Of a DNA stretch of 64,000 nucleotides, positions 8,289 to 16,634 are shown piece after piece; position 1 is the stretch's first letter; each line of letters begins with the position of its first letter. Source of the DNA: NCEH01 sp043195125 (lineage in GTDB: Bacteria > Pseudomonadota > Alphaproteobacteria > Rhizobiales > Xanthobacteraceae). The notes beneath the pieces were generated by a model. That model made no database searches. It saw nothing but the letters and a program-made list of their open reading frames with translations, and was not told the DNA's origin. The position numbers were made by a program, and so were the translations under genes. The DNA is taken from assembly GCF_043195125.1 (NCBI RefSeq), contig NZ_JBAFWR010000001.1; one strand, 5' to 3'.

Positions 8289-8835
8289 AGCGGCCGGAGA
8301 GCGCCGTGCGGGCGCGATCGGCGGCGATGGCCCACAGCATGTCGCCCACCAAGGCGATCGCCGCGAAGATGGCGGCGAGCAAGGCGATCTGGGGCACGGG
8401 ATCTGAAGGATTGGTGACGAATTGCGGCAGGAAGGCTGCATGGAAGAGCAGCGTCTTTGGATTGGCGAAGGCGACCGCGAGGCCGCGCGCGAAAGCGGCC
8501 CGGCCCGATGGCGCCGTTTCCTGCTTTGCTTTCCCGGCCTGCCGCCACTGACGCACCGCGAGCCAGATCAGATAGATGGCACCGGCATAGCGCACGAGGT
8601 CGAAATGCCGGGCGAAGGTCTCCACCAGCCAGGAAAGCCCGGCGGCCACCACCGCAAGCTGAAGCACCAGGCCCACATTCACCCCGGCCGCAGCCAGCAT
8701 CCCGGCCCGGCGCCCATGCTTGAGCGCGGTGCCGACGATCAGGGCGACATTCGGGCCCGGCGTGGCGCCGAGCGCGATACAGGCGAGCACGAACAGGGCC
8801 AGATTTTCGGCCGAGATGAGCCCGGGGCCGGGCAT
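8209..8835 (-). CDS. LysE/RhtB-family exporter
   Basis: The 208-residue integral membrane protein has about six hydrophobic segments and the family hallmark GATPGPNVALIVGTALKHGR near the N-terminus, followed by VAFANPKTLLFHAAFLPQFV in the middle. These transporters export amino acids or small metabolites; the substrate is not predictable. Its ATG overlaps the gyrA stop as TGATG, so translation may be coupled to gyrA. The 3' end overlaps the AraC gene tail in convergent orientation. Confidence 0.9.
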   Translation of the reverse strand: MPGPGLISAENLALFVLACIALGATPGPNVALIVGTALKHGRRAGMLAAAGVNVGLVLQLAVVAAGLSWLVETFARHFDLVRYAGAIYLIWLAVRQWRQAGKAKQETAPSGRAAFARGLAVAFANPKTLLFHAAFLPQFVTNPSDPVPQIALLAAIFAAIALVGDMLWAIAADRARTALSGRFTAMADRVSAVILAGGAAILLAAGRR

Positions 8836-11654
8836 CAGGCCTCGCCGTCGTCCACGGGGCCGGTGTCATCCGCCGGGCCGGTGTCTTCACCCGGCTCGGC
8901 GGAGAGGCCGTTCGCCTCCTCGTCCTCGCTGATGTGCTCCACCGAAACGACATGCTCGTCATCGGCCGTGTTGAACACGATGACGCCCTGGCTGGAGCGG
9001 CCGACGATGCGGATGCCTTCCACCGGGCAGCGGATCAGCTGGCCGCCATTGGTCACCAGCATGATCTGGTCCGGATCCTTCACCGGGAAGGACGCGACGA
9101 GCTTGCCGTTGCGTTCGTTCACCGCCATGGCGACGATGCCTTTGCCGCCGCGGCCGGTCACGCGATACTCGTAGGACGAGGTCCGCTTGCCGTAGCCGTT
9201 CTCGGACAGGGTCAGGATGAACTGCTCCAGCGCCGCCATCTGAATGCGCTTGGCTTCGTCCAGGGCGCCTTCGCTCTGTGCGCCCTCGGCCACCCCCTCT
9301 TCGGCATCGGCCTCGATCGCTGCCGGCTCCTCGGCTGCTGTGCCGGTGGCGCCACCCAGCGCGCGCCGTTCGGCATTGGCCATGCGCAGATAGGTGGCCC
9401 GTTGCTCCGGCGTCGCGTCCGAATGGAAGATGATCGCCATGGAGATGACCCGGTCCTCTCCCTCCAGCCGAATGCCGCGCACGCCCACCGAATCGCGGCC
9501 CTTGAACACGCGCACATCGGTCACCGGGAAGCGGATGCAGGCGCCGTTTGCAGTGGTGAGCAGCACGTCGTCCTGCTCCGTGCAGAGCTGGACCGAGGCG
9601 ATGGACTCGCCCTCCTCCAGCTTCATGGCGATCTTGCCGTTGCGGTTCACCTGGCTGAAATCCGCCAGCTCATTGCGCCGCACCGTGCCGCCGGTGGTGG
9701 CGAACATGATCTGCCAGCGGCCGTGCTCATCGCTCTCCTCGGGCAAAGGCACGATGGAGGTGATCCGCTCGTCCGGGTCCAGCGGCAGGATGTTGATGAG
9801 CGCCTTGCCGCGCGCCTGAGGCGCCGCCGCCGGCAGGCGCCACACCTTGAGCTTGTAGACCTGCCCCTTGGAGGAGAAGAACAGCACCGGGGCATGGGTG
9901 GAGGCGACGAACAGGCGGGTGACGAAATCCTCGTCCCGCGTCTGCATGGCCGACCGCCCCTTCCCGCCGCGCCGCTGGGCGCGATAGGTGGAGAGCGGAA
10001 CGCGTTTCACATAGCCGGCGTGTGAAACGGTGACGACCATCTCCTCGCGCTGGATCAGATCCTCGTCGTCGAGGTCCCCGAAGCCCTCGACGATCTCGGT
10101 GCGACGCGGGGTGCCGAACTCGGCCTTGATGGCATTCAGCTCGTCGCGAACGATTTGCTGAACACGCGCGCGACTTGCGAGAATTTCGAGGTAATCCGCA
10201 ATTTCGATGGCGAGCTTGTTGAGTTCGTCCGCGACCTCGTCGCGCCCCAGGGCGGTGAGGCGTTGCAGGCGCAGATCGAGGATAGCGCGCGCCTGCTCGA
10301 ACGAGAGCCGATAGGTCCCATCCGCCGCAAGGGTATGGCGCGGATCGGCGATAAGCTCGATCAGCGGCGCCATATCTTTAGCCGGCCAATCACGACCCAT
10401 CAGGGCCTCGCGGGCACTTGCGGGATCGGGCGCCGCTCGAATTAAGCGAATAACTTCATCGATGTTGGCGACGGCGATGGCGAGGCCGACCAGCACGTGG
10501 GCGCGATCCCGCGCCTTGCGCAAGAGGAACTTTGTGCGCCGGCTTACAACCTCTTCCCGGAATGCGATGAAGGCCGTGAGCATGTCATGCAGGGTCATCA
10601 CCGCCGGGCGCCCGCCGGACAGCGCGACCATGTTGACACCGAACGAAGTCTGCAGCGGCGTCATGCGGTAAAGGTTGTTCAATACCACATCAGCTTGGGA
10701 ATCGCGTTTGATCTCAATATAAACACGCATGCCCTCGCGATCGGATTCGTCGCGAATTTCGGCGATGCCTTCCAGGCGCTTCTCCCGCACCAGCTCGGCG
10801 ATCTTCTCGATCATCGTCGCCTTGTTCACCTGATAGGGAATCTCGGTGATGATGATCGCTTCGCGGTCCTTGCGGACGGTCTCGATGGAGACCTTCGCCC
10901 GCATCATGATGGAGCCGCGCCCCGTCAAATAGGCTTGGCGAATGCCCGAACGGCCAAGAATGAGGGCGCCGGTGGGGAAGTCCGGGCCGGGCACGACATC
11001 CAGCAACGCCTCCGGGGGCATCAGAGGATCGTCGATCAGCGCGAGCGCAGCATCGATGACCTCGCCGAGATTATGCGGCGGGATGTTCGTTGCCATGCCG
11101 ACGGCGATGCCGCCTGCGCCGTTCACCAACAGATTGGGGAACTTCGCCGGAAGAACGGAGGGCTCTCTCTCGCTGTTGTCGTAGTTTTCCTGATAGTCGA
11201 CGGTGTCTTTGTCGAGATCGTCCAGCAGCGCGTTGGCGACCTTCTCCAGGCGCACCTCGGTGTAACGCATGGCCGCAGGCGGATCGCCATCCACGGAGCC
11301 GAAATTGCCTTGGCCATCGACCAGGGGCAGTCGCATCGAGAAGCGCTGCGCCATGCGCACCAGGGCGTCGTAGACCGACTGGTCGCCGTGGGGATGGTAT
11401 TTACCGATGACGTCGCCGACCACACGCGCGGACTTGCGATAGGACTTATTCCACTCGTAGCCGTTCTCATGCATCGAGAACAGGATGCGCCGGTGCACCG
11501 GTTTGAGCCCGTCGCGCACATCCGGCAGGGCCCGCGCGACGATCACGCTCATGGCGTAGTCGAGATAGGAGCGGGATAATTCTTCGGTGATGGATACGGG
11601 CCGGATGTCGGAAGGCAAATCGCCTCCCTGTCGCGGCGTCTCGTTGTCAGCCAA
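8835..11654 (-). CDS. gyrA: DNA gyrase subunit A
   Basis: GyrA is the breakage-reunion subunit of gyrase, introducing negative supercoils with GyrB. The winged-helix core is conserved: SYLDYAMSVIVARALPDVRD, KPVHRRILFSMHENG, and the catalytic Tyr131 in AAMRYTEVRLEK. The C-terminal domain has the GyrA box QRRGGKG needed for DNA wrapping, and an acidic alanine-rich insertion (AAEEPAAIEADAEEG region). The quinolone-determining stretch reads HPHGDQSVYDA, so Gln92 sits where E. coli has Ser83. Translation appears to begin at TTG (11652-11654), since no in-frame upstream ATG exists before the conserved N-terminus. The total is 939 residues. Confidence 0.97.
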   Translation of the reverse strand: MADNETPRQGGDLPSDIRPVSITEELSRSYLDYAMSVIVARALPDVRDGLKPVHRRILFSMHENGYEWNKSYRKSARVVGDVIGKYHPHGDQSVYDALVRMAQRFSMRLPLVDGQGNFGSVDGDPPAAMRYTEVRLEKVANALLDDLDKDTVDYQENYDNSEREPSVLPAKFPNLLVNGAGGIAVGMATNIPPHNLGEVIDAALALIDDPLMPPEALLDVVPGPDFPTGALILGRSGIRQAYLTGRGSIMMRAKVSIETVRKDREAIIITEIPYQVNKATMIEKIAELVREKRLEGIAEIRDESDREGMRVYIEIKRDSQADVVLNNLYRMTPLQTSFGVNMVALSGGRPAVMTLHDMLTAFIAFREEVVSRRTKFLLRKARDRAHVLVGLAIAVANIDEVIRLIRAAPDPASAREALMGRDWPAKDMAPLIELIADPRHTLAADGTYRLSFEQARAILDLRLQRLTALGRDEVADELNKLAIEIADYLEILASRARVQQIVRDELNAIKAEFGTPRRTEIVEGFGDLDDEDLIQREEMVVTVSHAGYVKRVPLSTYRAQRRGGKGRSAMQTRDEDFVTRLFVASTHAPVLFFSSKGQVYKLKVWRLPAAAPQARGKALINILPLDPDERITSIVPLPEESDEHGRWQIMFATTGGTVRRNELADFSQVNRNGKIAMKLEEGESIASVQLCTEQDDVLLTTANGACIRFPVTDVRVFKGRDSVGVRGIRLEGEDRVISMAIIFHSDATPEQRATYLRMANAERRALGGATGTAAEEPAAIEADAEEGVAEGAQSEGALDEAKRIQMAALEQFILTLSENGYGKRTSSYEYRVTGRGGKGIVAMAVNERNGKLVASFPVKDPDQIMLVTNGGQLIRCPVEGIRIVGRSSQGVIVFNTADDEHVVSVEHISEDEEANGLSAEPGEDTGPADDTGPVDDGEA

Positions 11655-11925
11655 AAGACGGGTCTCTCATGATGAGCCTATAAGCTCTGTCTTTTAGCCG
11701 ATTCATGGGCATCACGCCAGCAAAAGACCGTCAGCGCAGGGATAAATATCTTCGATATTACAACGCCTTACGCCGGCGCATTCAAGTTCTTCGCGGCGAC
11801 GCACCCTCATATACCGTCCGCACACCTCAAAAAGGCGCAGGAACGCCAGCTGGCGCCGCGCCTCTTTGATCCGCGAGCGGGCGACTCAAACCCTTGAAAA
11901 CCCGCTCACACGCGCCCGGGCTCCA

Positions 11926-12489
11926 TCAGAATGGGATTTCGTCGTCCATGTCATCGGAGGGGCGGCCTCCGCCAGAACCCGAGCCGCCACCGCCGCCGCC
12001 ACCGGACCGACGGCCGCCACCGGCCCCGCCGCCATAGCTGCCACCACCACCGAAGGAGCTACCGCCGCCCATGGGGCTGGAGGAGCCGAAATCAGAGCCG
12101 CCGCCATATTCTTCGCCACCACCCTCGCTGGAGCCGCCTCCACGGCCATCCAGAAGGGTGAGCTCACCGCGATAAGGGCGCAAAACCACTTCGGTGGTAT
12201 ATTGCTCGCGGCCGTCCTTTTCATATTTGCGGGTCTCGAGCTGGCCCTCGATATAGACTTTGGAGCCCTTCTTGACGAAGCGCTCCACAACACCCACCAG
12301 ATTTTCGTTGAGCACCGAAATGCGGTGCCATTCGGTGCGCTCCTTGCGCTCACCGGAGGCCTTGTCGCGCCACGTCTCGGAGGTGGCGATGGAAAAACTC
12401 GCCACGCGACCGCCGTTCTGGAACGAACGGATCTCCGGGTCGCGACCCAGATTGCCGATCAGGATCACCTTATTGACGCTGCCGGCCAT
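11926..12489 (-). CDS. ssb: single-stranded DNA-binding protein
   Basis: SSB coats single-stranded DNA in replication, recombination and repair. The OB fold occupies about residues 1-110 (SVNKVILIGNLGRDPEIR, VASFSIATSETWRD, TEWHRISVLNENL, VYIEGQLETRKYEKDG). A glycine/serine-rich linker follows to about residue 178, then the acidic tip DDMDDEIPF, which recruits partner proteins. It is 187 residues. The gene is divergent from uvrA, and a LexA box lies 137 bp upstream of its start. The 271 bp between ssb and gyrA contain a short AATATC/GATATT inverted repeat (11745-11759) but no clear terminator. Confidence 0.97.
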   Translation of the reverse strand: MAGSVNKVILIGNLGRDPEIRSFQNGGRVASFSIATSETWRDKASGERKERTEWHRISVLNENLVGVVERFVKKGSKVYIEGQLETRKYEKDGREQYTTEVVLRPYRGELTLLDGRGGGSSEGGGEEYGGGSDFGSSSPMGGGSSFGGGGSYGGGAGGGRRSGGGGGGGSGSGGGRPSDDMDDEIPF

Positions 12490-12625
12490 CGCCCGCTCCC
12501 TGTCTCATGTGCCGGGGGAAGCCGGCTCAACCGAAGCTGCACCCTAGCGCCCCCCTTCCGTGATGCGAGGGGCACCCGCGCCTTTTCCACCAAAAGGTCC
12601 GCAAGGCTGGCGCTTGCCCGCAAAT

Positions 12626-12640
12626 GTTCTTGATCTGTTC
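12626..12640. promoter_or_regulatory. LexA (SOS) box, ssb side
   Basis: The sequence GTTC-TTGATCT-GTTC exactly fits the alphaproteobacterial LexA operator, a direct repeat GTTC-N7-GTTC. It is 137 bp upstream of the ssb start. Confidence 0.85.
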
Positions 12641-12712
12641 TAGCAATCACGCACATTAGGCGCAAGACGAGTCTTTCCTCCGCCAGTTCCTTTTTTCGGT
12701 TTTGGCACCTAT

Positions 12713-12727
12713 GTTCGGCTTACGTTC
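12713..12727. promoter_or_regulatory. LexA (SOS) box, uvrA side
   Basis: The sequence GTTC-GGCTTAC-GTTC is a second exact GTTC-N7-GTTC operator, 121 bp upstream of the chosen uvrA start and 73 bp from the end of the first box. Confidence 0.85.
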
Positions 12728-12847
12728 TCTACCGCAGCGCACACGGCGTCCTAAATTAAGCAAGGCGACGGGCCGCGAGGCGCCGCGCTCCGTGTGCCGG
12801 ATGTCTTTCTTCGCCCGCACCGTCTGCCCATCATAAGCCCGAGCCCC

Positions 12848-15808
12848 ATGACTGATCGCGCGCCACCTCCCCGCACGTCCCTTTCCGATCGCCGCGACGC
12901 CCGCCTTTTGTCCGTGCGCGGCGCGCGGGAGCACAATCTGAAGAATGTGGACCTTGATATCCCACGTGACAGCCTGGTGGTGTTCACGGGCCTCTCGGGT
13001 TCGGGCAAGTCCTCCCTCGCATTCGACACCATCTATGCGGAGGGCCAGCGGCGCTATGTGGAGAGCCTTTCGGCCTATGCCCGCCAATTCCTGGAGATGA
13101 TGCAGAAGCCGGACGTGGACCAGATCGACGGTCTTTCGCCCGCCATCTCCATCGAGCAGAAGACCACCTCGAAGAACCCGCGCTCCACCGTCGGCACGGT
13201 AACGGAGATCTACGATTATATGCGCCTGCTCTGGGCGCGCGTGGGCATTCCCTATTCCCCCGCCACCGGCCTGCCGATCGAGAGCCAGACCGTGTCTCAG
13301 ATGGTGGACCGCGTTCTGGCCCTGCCCGAAGGCTCCCGGCTTTATCTGCTGGCGCCGGTCGTGCGGGGACGCAAGGGCGAATATCGCAAGGAATTGGCGG
13401 AATTCCTGAAGAAGGGCTTCCAGCGCGTGAAGCTCGACGGCACCTTCCACGAGATCGCCGAAGCGCCGGCGCTCGACAAGAAGTTCAAGCACGACATCGA
13501 TGTGGTGGTCGACCGCCTCGTGGTGCGCGCGGATATCGCGACCCGGCTCGCCGACAGCTTCGAGACCGCCCTTGGTCTTGCCGACGGCATCGCCATCGTG
13601 GAATTCGCCGACGAGAAGGATGCGGACGGCGCGCCGAAGCGCATTATGTTCTCGGAGAAGTTCGCCTGCCCGGTCTCGGGCTTCACGATTTCCGAGATCG
13701 AGCCGCGGCTGTTCTCCTTCAACAATCCGTTCGGCGCTTGTCCGGCCTGCGACGGGCTGGGCGTGGAACAGACCATCGATCCCGACCTCGTGGTGCCGGA
13801 CAAGAGCCGCACCCTGAAGCAGGGCGCCATCGCGCCTTGGGCGAAATCCACCTCGCCTTATTACGGGCAGACGCTGGATGCGCTCGCCAAGCACTACAAG
13901 TTCAAGCTCACGGTGCCGTTCGCCGACCTGCCGGAGAAGGCACGCGACGTGATCCTCTACGGGTCGGGCGACGAGCAGATCGCCTTCGCCTATGACGACG
14001 GCCTGCGCGCCTACGAGACCCACAAGACGTTCGAAGGCATCGTGCGCAATCTCGACCGGCGCTGGAAGGAAACCGAAAGCGATTGGGCGCGGGAGGAAAT
14101 TTCGAAGTATTTCTCCACCGTCCCCTGCGCGGTCTGCCACGGCTATCGCCTCAAGCCCGAGGCGCTGGCGGTGAAGGTGGGCGGCATGCACGCGGGTGAG
14201 GCCGGCGCACTTTCTGTGCGAGCTGCGAGCGCCTGGTTCGAGGCGCTGCCTTCGCTTTTGACGGCGAAGCAGAATGAGATCGCGGTGCGGATCTTGAAGG
14301 AGATCCGCGACCGGCTGCGCTTCCTGATGGATGTGGGGCTGGAATATCTCACCCTCGCGCGCTCCTCCGGCACGCTTTCCGGCGGCGAGAGCCAGCGCAT
14401 CCGCCTCGCGTCCCAGATCGGATCCGGTCTTTCCGGTGTGCTCTATGTGCTGGACGAGCCATCCATCGGCCTGCACCAGCGCGACAACGCACGACTGCTT
14501 GAGACGCTGAAGCGCCTGCGCGAGCTGGGCAATACGGTCATCGTGGTCGAGCACGACGAGGACGCGATCCTTGCCGCCGATTATGTGGTCGATGTCGGCC
14601 CGGGTGCCGGCGTCCACGGCGGGCGCATCGTCTCCCAGGGCACGCCGGCCGAGGTGATGGCCGACCCCAATTCGCTGACGGGGCAATATCTCACCGGTGC
14701 ATTGTCGGTGGGCGTGCCGACGCGGCGCCAGCCCAATCCCCGCAAGATGCTCGCGGTCAGCGGTGCGCGCGGCAACAATCTGAAGAACGTGCGAGCGGAA
14801 ATCCCGCTCGGCCTGTTCACCTGCGTCACCGGCGTGTCGGGCGGCGGCAAATCCACCTTGCTCATCGACACCCTATACAAGGCTGTGGCGCGGAGGCTGA
14901 ACAATGCCAGTGAGGCGCCGGCGCCGTTCGACAAGCTGGAAGGCCTGGAGCACCTCGACAAGGTCATAGACATCGACCAGTCACCCATCGGCCGCACGCC
15001 GCGCTCGAACCCGGCGACCTATACCGGCGCCTTCACGCCCATGCGCGAATGGTTCTCCGGCCTGCCGGAGGCCAAAGCGCGCGGCTACGGGCCGGGCCGC
15101 TTCTCGTTCAATGTGAAGGGGGGGCGCTGCGAGGCCTGCCAGGGCGACGGTGTCATCAAGATCGAGATGCACTTCCTGCCCGATGTCTACGTCACCTGCG
15201 ATGTCTGCAAGGGCAAGCGCTACAATCGCGAGACTCTGGAAGTGACCTTCAAGGAGAAGTCCATCGCCGACGTGCTGGATATGACGGTGGATGAGGGCGC
15301 CGATTTCTTCAAGGCGGTGCCCAGCGTGCGCGAGAAGCTGGAAACCCTTTCGCGCGTCGGGCTCGGCTATATCAAGGTCGGGCAGCAGGCGAATACGCTC
15401 TCTGGCGGCGAGGCGCAGCGGGTGAAGCTAGCCAAGGAATTGTCCAAGCGCGCCACCGGTCGCACGCTCTACATCCTGGACGAGCCCACCACAGGCCTGC
15501 ATTTCCATGATGTCGCGAAGCTTCTGGAAGTGCTCCACGAACTGGTCGAGCAGGGCAATACCGTGACGGTGATTGAGCACAATCTGGAGGTCATCAAGAC
15601 CGCAGATTGGGTGATCGACATCGGTCCCGAGGGCGGCGACGGCGGCGGGGAGATCGTGGCCGTGGGTCCGCCGGAGGAGATCGCGCGTTCGAAACGGTCC
15701 CACACCGGCTCCTTTCTCGCAGAGGTGTTGGCCCGTCGCCCCACGAAATCAAAGCTGCCGGTGCTGCCGCCGAAGGCCAAGCGTGCCCGCAAGCAGGCGG
15801 CGGAATAG
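12848..15808 (+). CDS. uvrA: excinuclease ABC subunit A
   Basis: UvrA recognises DNA damage in nucleotide excision repair and loads UvrB. Both ABC ATPase halves are intact: Walker A GLSGSGKSSLAFDTIYAEG, signature LSGGESQRIRLASQIGSGLS and Walker B LYVLDEPSIGLHQRDN in the first half; GVSGGGKSTLLIDTLY, LSGGEAQRVKLAKELSK and LYILDEPTTGLHFHD in the second. Zinc-binding cysteines occur in CPVSGFTISE...CPACDGLG and CEACQGDG...CDVCKGKRYN. Start ATG 12848 (MTDRAPPPRTSL) gives 986 residues; an in-frame GTG at 12794 would add 18 unconserved residues. Two LexA boxes lie upstream, implying DNA-damage induction. Confidence 0.96.
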   Translation: MTDRAPPPRTSLSDRRDARLLSVRGAREHNLKNVDLDIPRDSLVVFTGLSGSGKSSLAFDTIYAEGQRRYVESLSAYARQFLEMMQKPDVDQIDGLSPAISIEQKTTSKNPRSTVGTVTEIYDYMRLLWARVGIPYSPATGLPIESQTVSQMVDRVLALPEGSRLYLLAPVVRGRKGEYRKELAEFLKKGFQRVKLDGTFHEIAEAPALDKKFKHDIDVVVDRLVVRADIATRLADSFETALGLADGIAIVEFADEKDADGAPKRIMFSEKFACPVSGFTISEIEPRLFSFNNPFGACPACDGLGVEQTIDPDLVVPDKSRTLKQGAIAPWAKSTSPYYGQTLDALAKHYKFKLTVPFADLPEKARDVILYGSGDEQIAFAYDDGLRAYETHKTFEGIVRNLDRRWKETESDWAREEISKYFSTVPCAVCHGYRLKPEALAVKVGGMHAGEAGALSVRAASAWFEALPSLLTAKQNEIAVRILKEIRDRLRFLMDVGLEYLTLARSSGTLSGGESQRIRLASQIGSGLSGVLYVLDEPSIGLHQRDNARLLETLKRLRELGNTVIVVEHDEDAILAADYVVDVGPGAGVHGGRIVSQGTPAEVMADPNSLTGQYLTGALSVGVPTRRQPNPRKMLAVSGARGNNLKNVRAEIPLGLFTCVTGVSGGGKSTLLIDTLYKAVARRLNNASEAPAPFDKLEGLEHLDKVIDIDQSPIGRTPRSNPATYTGAFTPMREWFSGLPEAKARGYGPGRFSFNVKGGRCEACQGDGVIKIEMHFLPDVYVTCDVCKGKRYNRETLEVTFKEKSIADVLDMTVDEGADFFKAVPSVREKLETLSRVGLGYIKVGQQANTLSGGEAQRVKLAKELSKRATGRTLYILDEPTTGLHFHDVAKLLEVLHELVEQGNTVTVIEHNLEVIKTADWVIDIGPEGGDGGGEIVAVGPPEEIARSKRSHTGSFLAEVLARRPTKSKLPVLPPKAKRARKQAAE

Positions 15809-16135
15809 CCGCGGGCCCCTATTCAAAGCATCGCCGGTGGCGAAGCGGCCCCCGGCGATGATGCGGTGCAACGCCGCTGGCACCTGGGTGTCGCTCCCTG
15901 GGGCTCTTCCGGGAGAAGCGCGCGATTGGCTCCGACGGCGGCGGGCGCCTGCAAGCCTTTGATTTGAGCACCTTGCAGCCGCAGTCCTGCCGTAAAAGTT
16001 ATCAGCTGGTATAAATTATATGCGATTGCCGCAATGCTGCGTTGCGGCAACATGCATTGGCTATGGCTCCGAACAGGCTTATCTCTGCTTCAACGATGCG
16101 GGGCGCGAAAGCCACCCGCCTGAAGGAGAGAAATC
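15809..16135. other. uvrA-DUF1127 intergenic region
   Basis: The 327 bp hold no gene. The first 180 bp show nothing recognisable. From about 15990 the sequence becomes AT-richer (GGTATAAATTATATG), followed by the 9-bp inverted repeat described separately, so this is probably the promoter and leader of the DUF1127 gene. Confidence 0.5.
16026..16050. promoter_or_regulatory. 9-bp inverted repeat before the DUF1127 gene
   Basis: TTGCCGCAA (16026-16034) and TTGCGGCAA (16042-16050) form a perfect inverted repeat with a 7-bp spacer. It lies 86 bp upstream of the small gene start, just after an AT-rich promoter-like stretch. It could be an operator or a leader-RNA hairpin; no T-run follows, so a terminator is unlikely. 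Confidence 0.5.
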
Positions 16136-16297
16136 ATGTTGCTTTGGGGTCTTCTTGCCCGCCAGGTTCGCCGTTGGCAGGCTTACAATCGCACGGTTGC
16201 CGAACTGTCCCAGCTCGATGACCGCGCTCTCGGCGACATCAACGTCAGCCGTTCCGAAATCCGGTCGATCGCCCGTCAGGCAGCCCTCGCCGCCTGA
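16136..16297 (+). CDS. DUF1127-family micro-protein, 53 aa
   Basis: The translated peptide reads MLLWGLLARQVRRWQAYNRT, then VAELSQLDDRALGDINVSRS and EIRSIARQAALAA. This is the DUF1127 (YjiS-like) pattern: a basic/aromatic start, then L-x-x-L-D-D-R-x-L-x-D-I-x-(V/L)-x-R-x-(E/D)-I. In other alphaproteobacteria such small Arg-rich proteins influence RNA turnover and stress or phosphate responses; that role is an extrapolation here. AGGAGAG at 16124-16130 is a strong ribosome binding site 5 bases before ATG. It is monocistronic, with a possible operator upstream. Confidence 0.85.
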   Translation: MLLWGLLARQVRRWQAYNRTVAELSQLDDRALGDINVSRSEIRSIARQAALAA

Positions 16298-16634
16298 TTG
16301 GCATACGGGCCGCCGACTGGCGGCGCGTGAGATGAAAAATATCCTGGCCCCGACGGCGCCGGTGCTTGCACCGGGCCGCGAGGCTGGTACCGGGAGTGCG
16401 GTCGATGACCCTCCCAAATGGCGCTTTCGCCACTTTCTGCTTTTCCCTTTAAATTCCTGCTCCAGATGCCTGCCCCCGCGTTGATGCGCGCGGCGGCACA
16501 CGCGCTTTGACGCTGGGGAAGAATTGCAGACCTTAGCCTTTGCAATTGCTGCGTAAAATTTCGCGCGAAGGCCTAGTCTTTTTCCGCGCGGAGGTTCTAT
16601 AGTCCCGCCCAAGCGTGTGCTTGGGGGCTTCGCT
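16298..16634. other. intergenic region before the autotransporter gene
   Basis: The 337 bp carry no convincing gene. A small GCCGCC/GGCGGC hairpin (16307-16322) lies just after the DUF1127 stop but lacks a T-run. The last 100 bp are AT-richer and probably contain the autotransporter promoter. Confidence 0.4.

Larger units (their letters stand above)
12490..12847. promoter_or_regulatory. ssb-uvrA divergent intergenic region with two LexA boxes
   Basis: The 358-bp space between divergent ssb and uvrA carries no gene. It holds two exact GTTC-N7-GTTC motifs (listed separately), one nearer each gene, and is expected to contain SOS-controlled promoters for both. Confidence 0.8.

Noticed and set aside
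12656..14686. 676-codon minus-strand open frame
   Set aside because: Antisense to uvrA; His/Arg-rich composition typical of the complementary strand of high-GC genes.
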